DNA from: an uncultured Fidelibacterota bacterium
GTDB lineage: Bacteria; Marinisomatota; Marinisomatia; SCGC-AAA003-L08; GCA-002707645
DNA length: 28,016 bases
Direction: 5' to 3'
NCBI GenBank assembly: GCA_913020255.1
Contig: CAJWAW010000008.1
Location: forward strand, 1 to 28,016
In this document: piece by piece, positions 7,938 through 16,110 of the stretch
Position numbering within the stretch: position 1 is the first letter of the stretch
How the letters are laid out: the number at the start of each line of letters is the position of its first letter
Made by a program: the position numbers and the translations under genes
Notes under the pieces: generated by a model
The model's input: only the letters and a program-made list of their open reading frames with translations
Told to the model about the DNA's origin: nothing
Database searches by the model: none

Positions 7938-9050
7938 GTGTTTCTTGCATATTTTATAGTATTTTTTTCATTTTCAATTGGACAATCCACTCACTGCAAA
8001 ACCGAAAATTTAGATAATCATCGTTCAACATATAATATTGGTGATACTTTATCTGATGCAGATCAAAATAGATCATTTTCTATATGTAATGGTTCAGGTG
8101 ATTATTCTACTGGAGATTCTTTTTCTTTCTCAGATTTAAATGGAAATTTAAATGGTGGTGATTATAAAATTACAATTATTAGTATGAATGCAACTTGGTG
8201 ACCTGCTTGTTATGACTACGTCAGTTTGATGGATCAATTAATAGAGGTTGTAGAAGATTACAATGAAATTCAGTTTTTAGTAAGTTTAGATTATAGCTCT
8301 AATGAGGCAGATTTATATTCTTGTAATGAGTGGGCTGATTTATATACTCAACTTGGAGATTATGATAATAATCCATTAGTCTTAAATACTGATCCTGATT
8401 ATTATATTTGGAATATGTTTGCAGGATCAACTTATTCAGCATATGCTTTTATCGATCATAATATGGTATTAAGGTATAAATTTGATATGCCCAACTTATA
8501 TGATTTTCAGTATATCTATATTCCTAATTTAATAGATTCTATGTATGGTTGTACTGATTCAAATGCATGTAATTTTGATCAAAAAGCTGTTTATGATGAT
8601 GGCTCTTGTCAAACTGATAATGAATGTAGTATATGTAGCGATATGTATACTCAATTATCATGTATGGATATTGATGGTTGCATGTGGATGGGTGATCACT
8701 GTATGGAATCAGTAGATGGATGTATGGACTCTGATAATGAATTTGATTGTATGAATATAGATGGCTGCTATTGGATGGTAGATCATTGCATGTCAGGTTC
8801 AAGCTGTATTGACCCAATCGCATATAATTATAATCCTATTGCAGACTTATTAGGAACAGGTGATTATACATCGTGTCAATATTCTTCTTTTATAAACTTC
8901 GGATGTACTTATGTTAATGCTTTAAATTTTGATTCAACATCAAATTTTGATGATGGCACATGTGAATATAATTTTACTGATTTGAATAATGATGGTAATG
9001 TTAACATTTTTGATGTTATTATTTTAATTGAATCTATTTTAATTAATTAA
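7938..9050 (+). CDS. Predicted exported TlpA/AhpC-like selenoprotein (WUPAC) with Cys-rich repeats and half dockerin
   Basis: TGA at 8199-8201 read as selenocysteine joins two ORFs into one 370-residue protein. It starts at GTG 7938, with AGGA at 7923-7926, and has a signal peptide 'VFLAYFIVFFSFSIGQS'. 'ITIISMNATW-U88-PAC91' is a redoxin active site (normally ...WCPAC) ending a beta strand and starting a helix. Then come 'NEIQFLVSLDY' and 'SAYAFIDHNMVLRYKF', as in thioredoxin-like oxidoreductases. From 204 onward there are 'GCTDSNACNFDQKAVYDDGSC'-type repeats (204-224, about 290-313, 322-342). Between the first and second of these are two Cys modules ('CSDMYTQLSCMDIDGCMW', 'FDCMNIDGCYWMVDHC'). 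The C-terminus has only one dockerin-like repeat ('TDLNNDGNVNIFDVII'). It begins 13 bases after the UxxU gene, so the two are probably co-transcribed. The usual cis-Pro before the last strand is not evident. Confidence 0.86.
8199..8223 (+). promoter_or_regulatory. Possible SECIS element after the WUPAC selenocysteine codon
   Basis: TGAC at 8213-8216 pairs with GTCA at 8220-8223 around a TAC loop, about 15 bases after the TGA. Alternatively TGAC at 8199-8202, containing the TGA itself, pairs with the same GTCA. The structure is small and weaker than the ones in the two UxxU genes. I place it mainly because a Sec codon in this context is strongly indicated by the protein motif. Confidence 0.35.
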
Positions 9051-9063
9051 TTTTTTTAAAACT

Positions 9064-9534
9064 ATGGATACGATAAGTCATGCATTGTGGGGTAAGGGTT
9101 TATTTGGATATAGAAGGTATGGGTATTTAGCATTATTATTTGGAGCATTGCCAGACTTATTATCATTTGGAATATATTTTTTATTTAACCTCTTAACTAA
9201 TCCTTTTAGTATGGAGTTTGGTAAGCCTTCACTTGCTTCATTGCCAACTTGGTTGTTTTATTTATATGATTTTTCACACAGCATAATAATAGCATTTATA
9301 TTTATCATAATAACATATAAATTTAATAAACATATATGTTTTACTATGCTAGCATGGCCTTTACATATTTTAATTGATTTTTTCACACATAGTATTAAAT
9401 ATTTCCCTACTCCTATTTTTTGGCCAATTTCAGAATATAGATATGATGGAGTGCCATGGTCTAATCCATGGATTTGGTTTGGAAATATTTTTTGTATTGT
9501 AATAATTTTTATATATCGAAAAAAACATACGTAG
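9064..9534 (+). CDS. DUF457-type integral membrane protein, metal-dependent hydrolase-like
   Basis: A 156-residue multi-pass protein. 'MDTISHALWGKGLFG' at the N-terminus, 'LLFGALPDLLSFGIYFL' and 'WPLHILIDFFTHS', then 'TPIFWPISEYRYDG', match the conserved His/Asp pattern of small membrane proteins annotated as metal-dependent hydrolases (DUF457/YdjM-like). The His-Asp pairs could hold a metal, but the substrate of this family is not established. It begins 13 bases after the WUPAC selenoprotein gene and may be read from the same transcript. The 71 bases after it contain only AT-rich sequence with no clear terminator. Confidence 0.72.
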   Translation: MDTISHALWGKGLFGYRRYGYLALLFGALPDLLSFGIYFLFNLLTNPFSMEFGKPSLASLPTWLFYLYDFSHSIIIAFIFIIITYKFNKHICFTMLAWPLHILIDFFTHSIKYFPTPIFWPISEYRYDGVPWSNPWIWFGNIFCIVIIFIYRKKHT

Positions 9535-9605
9535 TATTTTTAAAATTACTGTTAATCTTTGTAACTATGATTTAGTTTTATAATTAATTTATTTAATTTT
9601 AGAGT

Positions 9606-10520
9606 ATGCATAAATCATTTTTTAAACTCATATTAATAATTATTATGATATCTTCAGTTTATATGCAATCCTGTCAAGATAATTGTGGATCAGGTTCTTT
9701 ACAAGAATATTTTGATGGATTAGCTGAATGTGTTTGTAGTTTAGATTGTGCTGGATATGGCGAGGCTTGTTGTGATTATTATGATGAGTGCTATCAAAAT
9801 CCAACTAATTTAGAGTTTGATGATTTTATAGGTACGTGGAGTGGAAATATAATAAATAATCAAACTTGGTCATATGATGATCCTATAAATATTGTTGTTG
9901 AATCAAATGGAAAATATACAGTTACTAATAATCCTGGTGGACATTTAGTTAGTGATTTATACCCTGGCACAGAAGAAATATATTATAATCAAAATACAAA
10001 TATATTGACGTTTAGATGGGTTAATTTCTATCATTACTCTTGTGGTGGAGCGTGTTATACAGGAGTATATTTTCAAGTTATGGAATATGAAAATGGCGAG
10101 ATGATTCTTTTTTATAATAATGGTTCAGGTCCTGCACCACAAGCAAATAGCATGTTTCTTAGTTTAGATGATGAGTGTATAGATGGTGAAGTAAATAATG
10201 ATAATCCTTGTAACCCAATGGAATGCTATAATGGAGAATGGGTAGAAATTGTTATTGACTGTGCTGAATTTATGGGTGTTCCATGTTATGATGGTGAATA
10301 TGTTGCACCACCTGAAGATGTATGTTGCTCAACATGTGTAAGGTATGGTGATATTAATGGAGATTCAGAGTTTAATGTTAATGATATTATTTTGCTTATA
10401 AGTTTTATTTTAGATAATGATGTACCTACTAATATTGAATTTGCTTCATCTGATGTAAATAATGATGGTATCGTAGATATCATTGATGTTGTATTACTTG
10501 TTAATAAGATTTTGAATTAA
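9606..10520 (+). CDS. Secreted protein with N-terminal somatomedin-B-like domain and dockerin
   Basis: A 304-residue exported protein of unknown function. After a signal peptide (about 1-21), residues 23-62 hold eight cysteines spaced like a somatomedin-B domain: C23, C27, C42, C44, C48, C55-C56 and C62, including 'CVCSLDC' and 'ACCDYYDEC'. A middle domain (about 75-175, opening with 'FIGTWSGNI' and 'IVVESNGKYTV') is likely all-beta and lipocalin- or META-like in look, but I cannot assign it. A second cysteine-rich stretch (about 195-245) precedes the C-terminal dockerin-like repeats ('GDINGDSEFNVNDII', 'SDVNNDGIVDIIDVV'). The gene has 71 bases upstream and 24 bases to the next gene. Confidence 0.75.
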   Translation: MHKSFFKLILIIIMISSVYMQSCQDNCGSGSLQEYFDGLAECVCSLDCAGYGEACCDYYDECYQNPTNLEFDDFIGTWSGNIINNQTWSYDDPINIVVESNGKYTVTNNPGGHLVSDLYPGTEEIYYNQNTNILTFRWVNFYHYSCGGACYTGVYFQVMEYENGEMILFYNNGSGPAPQANSMFLSLDDECIDGEVNNDNPCNPMECYNGEWVEIVIDCAEFMGVPCYDGEYVAPPEDVCCSTCVRYGDINGDSEFNVNDIILLISFILDNDVPTNIEFASSDVNNDGIVDIIDVVLLVNKILN

Positions 10521-10544
10521 ATAACTAAAATAAAAGAGATAATT

Positions 10545-11693
10545 ATGACTAAGATTAATATTGTATTGTTTTTTGTAACAGCTAATTTTTTATATAGTGC
10601 TTGTTCAGATTTAACTTCTCAAGCTGCGTGTGATCAGTATCCCCAATATTGTACATGGAATGATGAAACTAATTTGTGTGAGGATAATGGTGGAGGTTCT
10701 GGTGGTGGAACAGGAGGAGCCAGCGATGGACCTTATGAATATACAATAATTACTGAGGCACAAGGCTTAAGGAATGGCCCAGATTATAGGGATGGAGTTG
10801 TATATTATCCAATTGGCGGTGAAACTCCATACAAAAGTATTGTTCTTACTCCTGGATTTGGTGGGGGTAGTACTGAGATGTCTGTATGGGCAGAATTCTA
10901 TGCATCTCATGGATTTGTAGCAATGCGAATAGGTCCTAACGATGCAATTAATGATTCTCATCAACAGAGAGGTCAAGGTCTTATCGATGCTATAGAATCA
11001 ATTAGACAAGAAAATAGTAGGGTAAATTCACCTTTATATGGAAATCTAGATATGGATAGTTTTTCAGTATCAGGCTATTCTATGGGTGGTGGTGCCTCTC
11101 ATGATGCTGCAATGATAGATGGCTCACTTAAAGCAATTATATCTTTAAATCCAACTGTGCTATTTGAGGATTGTAATTATTGTCCATTAGAAGATGGATA
11201 TTGTATTTGTTTAGTCCCTGAACTTGTAAATCATAGTGTTCCTTCATTAATTTTTGCTGGTGAGGTAGAAATTAATGAGCTAGAAGCATATGATGGATTA
11301 TTAGGTCAGGATATATATGATAATATGCCATCTTCTACTGATAAAATTATGTTTGAAGGTGCAAATAGTGGTCATGGTTTCGCAGCTTATCCTAGTGCAG
11401 AAGTTTCAAACTATGCTTTAAATTGGCTTAAATACCAGGTTTTAGACGATGATAGTGTATGTGAATCTTTGCTTGAGATTCCCACATCTGCATCTCAATA
11501 TTTGACTAACATTGAATGTGAAGAGAGTTTACCTGGTGATATAAATGGTGATTTATTATTAAATATTCAAGATGTTATATTGACTGTTAATTTAGTATTA
11601 AACAGTGAGTATAATTCTTCTGCTGATTTAAATGATGATTATACTGTAAATATTTTGGATGTTATACAGTTAGTAAATATAATTTTAAGTTAG
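10545..11693 (+). CDS. Secreted alpha/beta hydrolase of the polyester-hydrolase (cutinase/PETase-like) type with dockerin
   Basis: A 382-residue exported protein. Residues 20-45 form a small Cys module (C20, C29, C36, C45), followed by a Gly-rich linker (49-59). The hydrolase core has the oxyanion region 'TPGFGGGSTE' (102-111) and the nucleophile elbow G177-Y-S179-M-G-G-G. The segment 'VPSLIFAGEVEINE' fits the place of the PETase catalytic acid, here apparently E242 instead of Asp. The catalytic histidine is probably H277 in 'GANSGHGFAAY'. A C-terminal cysteine pair (C306, C325) sits where type II PET hydrolases carry a disulfide. Residues 331-382 are two dockerin-like repeats. Family-level knowledge suggests ester or polyester cleavage; activity on plastics cannot be claimed from sequence. 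Dienelactone-hydrolase-like esterases are the alternative. Confidence 0.85.
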   Translation: MTKINIVLFFVTANFLYSACSDLTSQAACDQYPQYCTWNDETNLCEDNGGGSGGGTGGASDGPYEYTIITEAQGLRNGPDYRDGVVYYPIGGETPYKSIVLTPGFGGGSTEMSVWAEFYASHGFVAMRIGPNDAINDSHQQRGQGLIDAIESIRQENSRVNSPLYGNLDMDSFSVSGYSMGGGASHDAAMIDGSLKAIISLNPTVLFEDCNYCPLEDGYCICLVPELVNHSVPSLIFAGEVEINELEAYDGLLGQDIYDNMPSSTDKIMFEGANSGHGFAAYPSAEVSNYALNWLKYQVLDDDSVCESLLEIPTSASQYLTNIECEESLPGDINGDLLLNIQDVILTVNLVLNSEYNSSADLNDDYTVNILDVIQLVNIILS

Positions 11694-11702
11694 CTCTTCT
11701 AG

Positions 11703-12242
11703 ATGTTTAAAAAAAACGAAAGACAAATCTTTTTTATAAAATATTTTATATTTTTTTTAATTAAAATAAATATTCTATTATCTCATAACGTTGTTGATGG
11801 ATTAGATATTGAAAAATTTATGGGTAGATGGTATGTTATATCTCTTATACCTAATTGGATTGAAGAAGGCGCAACAAATTCATATGATGATTATATCTTA
11901 AATGATGATGGAACAATTGGAATCACTTACAAAGCAATAAGAAATGGTAAAATAAAAACTATTAAGCAAAAGGGAATTATTGTAGATGAAAATATCCCAT
12001 CAAGATGGGATATTCAATTCTTAAAGCCTTGGGTTCCTTTTTATAAAGCTCCGTATGAAGTAATTATTCTAGATGATGATTATAATTATATGGTTGTTGG
12101 ATATCCTGATAATAGTTTTGGTTGGATAATGGCGCGTGAAACTTCAATTAAAGATGAAGTATATAATGAAATCCTTAATTCTCTACAAAAAGATTTTGGA
12201 TACGATAAAAGTTTTTTTAAAAAAGTAATTCACGATAATTAA
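11703..12242 (+). CDS. Lipocalin family protein (Blc-like)
   Basis: A 179-residue protein with a hydrophobic N-terminal segment (about 9-27) and the lipocalin first motif G41-R-W43 in 'FMGRWYVISLIPNW'. It also has the later strand motif 'YMVVGYPDNSFGWIMAR', typical of bacterial lipocalins and apolipoprotein-D relatives. These bind lipids or other hydrophobic ligands. Unlike E. coli Blc, there is no lipobox cysteine near the N-terminus, so it is probably not a lipoprotein; it may be periplasmic or signal-anchored. It starts 9 bases after the hydrolase stop and lies 42 bases before a methyltransferase. Lipocalins next to lipid-modifying methyltransferases are known, so a lipid role is a reasonable inference. 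Confidence 0.87.
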   Translation: MFKKNERQIFFIKYFIFFLIKINILLSHNVVDGLDIEKFMGRWYVISLIPNWIEEGATNSYDDYILNDDGTIGITYKAIRNGKIKTIKQKGIIVDENIPSRWDIQFLKPWVPFYKAPYEVIILDDDYNYMVVGYPDNSFGWIMARETSIKDEVYNEILNSLQKDFGYDKSFFKKVIHDN

Positions 12243-12284
12243 GAAAACATTTTTTTAAAATTTAATGAGGTTATAATTTTATTA

Positions 12285-13172
12285 ATGAGTTTATTAAGAA
12301 AAGTATTAAATCCTTTGGAATTGTTTAGAGCATATAAATTCCATAAAAATCAAAAAAAACATATTAAATCTTCTGAGGATCAAGAATTATTATTCTATTC
12401 AAAAATTATTAGTAATGATATGCTTCATTATGGATATTTTGACAATGTTAATATTGAATCCAAGGAGATTTCTTTAAAAGATTTAGAGCAAGCCCAAATG
12501 AGATATGTTGAAAAAATCATGAATCAAATCTTAGATAATAGTAGAAAAATTTTAGATGTAGGTTGCGGAATGGGTGGTTTGTCAAAAATTTTATTTGATA
12601 ATGGATATAAAATCGAATCTCTTACTCCTGATAACAATCAGAAGAATTATATTAATAATAAATATAAGGATTTAATTGTTCACCATATAAAATTTGAGGA
12701 TTTTAGTGCAAATGATACATATGGAACTGTTATTAATTCTGAATCGTTACAATATATTAATTTGAATGTAGCCTTTGAAATTATAGATAAAATACTTGAT
12801 AATAATGGAAGATGGATAGTAACTGATTATTTTAGAATAGAAGATTCAGGTATTAATCAGTCTGGTCATATGCATCAAGATTTCTTAGATAGTGCAAAAC
12901 GTTATGGTTGGAAAATAATATATGAAGAAGACATTACATTAAATGCACTACCTACATTGAAATTTGCAATGAATTTTATTCATCGCTTTGTAACACCGTT
13001 AGCAGAATTGATTAACGAAAAAATTAAATATAAACACGCTTGGTTATATTATTATACTAATCAATTAAGATATAAAATGTATGAAAAGTCAGAAAAAGAA
13101 TTAGCTGCTCTTGACCCTGAAAAGTTTGTGAAAGAAAAGAAGTATATGTTTTATGTATTAGAGCGTCAATAA
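12285..13172 (+). CDS. SAM-dependent methyltransferase
   Basis: A 295-residue cytosolic class I methyltransferase. Motif I, which binds S-adenosylmethionine, is 'KILDVGCGMGGLS' (about 88-100). 'TVINSESLQYI' and 'GRWIVTDYFR' correspond to the later core strands. The N-terminal helix region with 'DMLHYGYFDN' resembles the cyclopropane-fatty-acid-synthase and sterol/tocopherol methyltransferase group, where a lipid substrate is common. The C-terminal basic helices ('YYTNQLRYKMYEKSEKELA') fit that group too. The lipocalin gene just upstream supports a lipid-related substrate, but the acceptor is unknown. It ends 17 bases before the beta-barrel gene, so it may be co-transcribed with what follows. 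Confidence 0.82.
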   Translation: MSLLRKVLNPLELFRAYKFHKNQKKHIKSSEDQELLFYSKIISNDMLHYGYFDNVNIESKEISLKDLEQAQMRYVEKIMNQILDNSRKILDVGCGMGGLSKILFDNGYKIESLTPDNNQKNYINNKYKDLIVHHIKFEDFSANDTYGTVINSESLQYINLNVAFEIIDKILDNNGRWIVTDYFRIEDSGINQSGHMHQDFLDSAKRYGWKIIYEEDITLNALPTLKFAMNFIHRFVTPLAELINEKIKYKHAWLYYYTNQLRYKMYEKSEKELAALDPEKFVKEKKYMFYVLERQ

Positions 13173-13189
13173 TATTTGCCTCAGAAGTA

Positions 13190-14215
13190 ATGAATAAATA
13201 TTTCTTATATATAGTATGTTTCCCAACAATTATATTTTCAAATTTTAATCATAATGGTCAAATATGGATTGATTATAATGATTCAAAAAATTATGAATCA
13301 TTAGTGGGCTATATTCCTGAATTTAATTTTAAATATCAAAATTTTGATTTCATGTATAGTAATAAAATAATTATTAGAAATTCAGATTCAAATTATTATA
13401 ATCAAGATTATAGATATTGGGGTAGATACCATAATGAGTTCATAGATATTAGACTTGGTTTACAAAAAATATCATTTGGATCTGCATTTATACTTAGAAA
13501 TTTGAATTGGTTTGATAGTATTGATTTCAGAAATTCTACCAATCAAACAATGGGTCAGAAATCACTTTCTATTAAATATTTTTCTACTAATAATTTTGAT
13601 TTAAATTTTTGGTTAATTCCAGATGATGATGATGAGTTATCTTATGGTTCAAGATTAGAGTTTTCTAATAAATTTGGCAATTATGGTTTTGTGTTTTTTA
13701 AAGATAATATTAATTATAGTCATAGTATTATTAATATTCCACAGATAGTTCAAGCTGGGAATATTTTTTCTGAAAATATAGAGTTCAAGCAAAATGAAAG
13801 ATTAGGATTTGATTATAGGTATGATGGTTACTTTGGCTTATGGCTAGAATCATCTTATATAAATTTTATAAAAAACCAAATCATTGATGATGTGTTTTTT
13901 AGAACAATTGGTATAGATTATACATTAAATACATGGAATGGTATTTATTTAATGTTTGAATCGATGAATTATAAGTTTGAGTCTACTGATAATTCTATTT
14001 TAGAAGATAATATTTCTTCTTTAATGATTCAGTATCCTATTGGAATATTATATGATTTGAGTTTAGTGAGATTATTTGATAATCAATCTGATAATTATTA
14101 TGATTTTATTAGACTTACTACTATTTATGATTACTTTACTGTAAACTATTCATATTCTATAAATCCTGAAGAATATGGTAACAATTTTCAGATGATGATT
14201 GTTTATAATTATTAA
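13190..14215 (+). CDS. Putative outer-membrane beta-barrel protein
   Basis: A 341-residue exported protein without a recognisable family motif. The signal peptide is about 1-17 ('MNKYFLYIVCFPTIIFS'). The rest is rich in aromatic residues, Asn and Asp, with short alternating strands such as 'FKYQNFDFMYSNKIIIRN', 'SIKYFSTNNFDLNFWL' and 'RLGFDYRYDGYFGLWLE'. It ends in 'NFQMMIVYNY', consistent with the terminal strand of a barrel. It lies 9 bases upstream of an ABC transporter ATPase, with GGAG before that ATG, and heads an apparent operon with two FtsX-type permeases and a LolA-like protein. That context suggests an envelope export or lipid transport system. Confidence 0.65.
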   Translation: MNKYFLYIVCFPTIIFSNFNHNGQIWIDYNDSKNYESLVGYIPEFNFKYQNFDFMYSNKIIIRNSDSNYYNQDYRYWGRYHNEFIDIRLGLQKISFGSAFILRNLNWFDSIDFRNSTNQTMGQKSLSIKYFSTNNFDLNFWLIPDDDDELSYGSRLEFSNKFGNYGFVFFKDNINYSHSIINIPQIVQAGNIFSENIEFKQNERLGFDYRYDGYFGLWLESSYINFIKNQIIDDVFFRTIGIDYTLNTWNGIYLMFESMNYKFESTDNSILEDNISSLMIQYPIGILYDLSLVRLFDNQSDNYYDFIRLTTIYDYFTVNYSYSINPEEYGNNFQMMIVYNY

Positions 14216-14224
14216 TGGAGAAAA

Positions 14225-14935
14225 ATGAAAAATAATAATATTGTTGAAATAAAAAACTTAATAAAAGAGTTCCCTATTGGAGGTGATTTTTTCAAAGCTT
14301 TAGATAGTGTTGATTTGGAAATAGTAAAAGGTGAATTTACAGGGTTAGTTGGTCCTTCAGGTTCTGGTAAAACTACACTCTTAAATATTATTGGTGGCCT
14401 AGATTCCTCAACTAGAGGAGATGTAATCGTTCTTGATCAATTGCTTAATAAAACTCCACATAATGATAGGGCTATTATAAGAAGAAAAGACATGGGTTTT
14501 ATTTTTCAAAGTTATAATCTTCTTCCTGTATACTCAGTGTATGAGAACGTTGAATTGCCATTAATTCTAAATAAAATAGAAAAAAATAAAAGAAAAAAAA
14601 TGGTTTTAGAAGCAATAGAATCCGTAGGATTAAGTGATAAGATTGATTCAAAGCCAAACCAACTAAGCGGAGGACAATGTCAGCGAACAGCAATAGCTAG
14701 AGCTATTGTACATAAGCCATCTCTTGTATTGGCAGATGAGCCTACTGCTAATTTAGATTCTGAAAATTCACATCATATAATGAATATTATGTGTAATCTT
14801 AACAGTCAGTTAGATACTTCTTTTATTTTTGCTACTCATGATGAAAAAATAATGGGTTATTTGAGAAGAATTATATATTTGGATGATGGACAGATTTCTA
14901 AAGATAAAAAAATTAAAAATCCAAAATATTTGTAA
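14225..14935 (+). CDS. ABC transporter ATP-binding protein (LolD/MacB-like)
   Basis: A 236-residue ATPase. Walker A is GPSGSGKT (43-50), the Q-loop is in 'GFIFQSYNLLP', the signature LSGGQ is at 147-151, Walker B 'LVLADE' is at 167-172, followed by 'PTANLD', and the H-loop is in 'FATHDE'. Size and sequence place it with the MacB/LolD group, which powers permeases with FtsX domains in mechanotransmission or lipoprotein release. It has a good GGAG ribosome binding site upstream, and its stop is 2 bases from the permease start. The substrate is not known. The neighbouring LolA-like gene favours lipoprotein or lipid movement to the outer membrane. Confidence 0.93.
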   Translation: MKNNNIVEIKNLIKEFPIGGDFFKALDSVDLEIVKGEFTGLVGPSGSGKTTLLNIIGGLDSSTRGDVIVLDQLLNKTPHNDRAIIRRKDMGFIFQSYNLLPVYSVYENVELPLILNKIEKNKRKKMVLEAIESVGLSDKIDSKPNQLSGGQCQRTAIARAIVHKPSLVLADEPTANLDSENSHHIMNIMCNLNSQLDTSFIFATHDEKIMGYLRRIIYLDDGQISKDKKIKNPKYL

Positions 14936-14937
14936 TT

Positions 14938-16110
14938 ATGCTTTTTAATATAGCTATAAAAAATTTATTAGGAGCAGGTATAAGAACTTGGCTTAATGTG
15001 TTTGTAACATCTGTATCTATTTTTATGATTATATTTTCATCTGGAATGTATTCAGGCATGAGAGAGCATGCTATGAATGTTTCTATTGATACAGAAATAG
15101 CTGGTGGCGCTTATTGGCATCCAAAATATGATCCATATGATCCTACAACTTTTGAAGATTCTCATAGTAAAACTCCAATTGAATTTAAAAATTTAATAAG
15201 CAACAATAATGCAATTGAAATTTTAGTAAATCAAGCATCAATTTATCCTGAAGGAAGAATTATGCCTGTTGTATTAAAGGGAATTCCATTAGATCAAAAT
15301 ATTTTAAATATTCCAACATCATCATTAAATAATTATGTTGGACCAAATATTCCTATTATGATAGGAAAGGGTATGTCAGAATATGCAAAATTGAATATTG
15401 GAGATACATTTACAGTCAGATGGATGGGATCTGACAACTCTTATGATGCAGCTGAAGGCGAAATTATTCACATTATGGATTCTGGAAATTTTAAAATTGA
15501 TATGGGTCATATTTGGATTCCACTTTCTAAAGCTAGAGAAATATTTTTAATGGATAAAGAGTCAACATATATAGTTTATAAAGATGGGATTAATGAAATA
15601 AGTAGTATGTCAAGCTGGATTAAACGTGATGTTAAATATTTAATTAGAGATATGGAAGCAATTATAAAGCAAGATAGGCCCAATGCTATAATGATTTATA
15701 TTATTTTACTTTCATTAGCTGCTATGGGGATTTTTAATGCGCAAACATTATCAATTTTTAGAAGAAAAAAAGAGATTGGAACATTAATGGCGCTTGGAAT
15801 GCCCAAAAATAGAGTAGTTTTATTGTTTACTCTTGAAGGTGCGCTAAATGCAGTTTTAGCAATAATTATGACAGGTGTTTTATTTGGACCATTGTTATAT
15901 TATTTTAGTATCTATGGTATTCCTTTACCAATTGATTATTCAGATATGGGGCTTATTATTGCTAAAACATTAATTCCTGTTTATTCCCCTTTATTGTTAA
16001 TCGTGACAGGTATAGCAGTATTTACAATTTTACTATTTGTTAGCTATTTGCCTTCTAGACAGATTTCAAAAATGCATCCAGTTGATGCGATTAGAGGTAA
16101 AACTGTATAA
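14938..16110 (+). CDS. ABC transporter permease, FtsX/MacB type (first of two)
   Basis: A 390-residue membrane protein. It has one N-terminal transmembrane helix ('WLNVFVTSVSIFMIIFSSG'), a periplasmic domain of about 220 residues, and three C-terminal helices containing the FtsX core ('RRKKEIGTLMALGMPKNRVV', then 'LEGALNAVLAII'). This is the four-helix MacB/LolC/E topology. The periplasmic part includes 'IMIGKGMSEYAKLNIGDTF', the usual 'porter' domain motif. Its stop overlaps by one base with the next permease gene, implying translational coupling and a heterodimer of two different permeases, as in LolCDE. Confidence 0.92.
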   Translation: MLFNIAIKNLLGAGIRTWLNVFVTSVSIFMIIFSSGMYSGMREHAMNVSIDTEIAGGAYWHPKYDPYDPTTFEDSHSKTPIEFKNLISNNNAIEILVNQASIYPEGRIMPVVLKGIPLDQNILNIPTSSLNNYVGPNIPIMIGKGMSEYAKLNIGDTFTVRWMGSDNSYDAAEGEIIHIMDSGNFKIDMGHIWIPLSKAREIFLMDKESTYIVYKDGINEISSMSSWIKRDVKYLIRDMEAIIKQDRPNAIMIYIILLSLAAMGIFNAQTLSIFRRKKEIGTLMALGMPKNRVVLLFTLEGALNAVLAIIMTGVLFGPLLYYFSIYGIPLPIDYSDMGLIIAKTLIPVYSPLLLIVTGIAVFTILLFVSYLPSRQISKMHPVDAIRGKTV

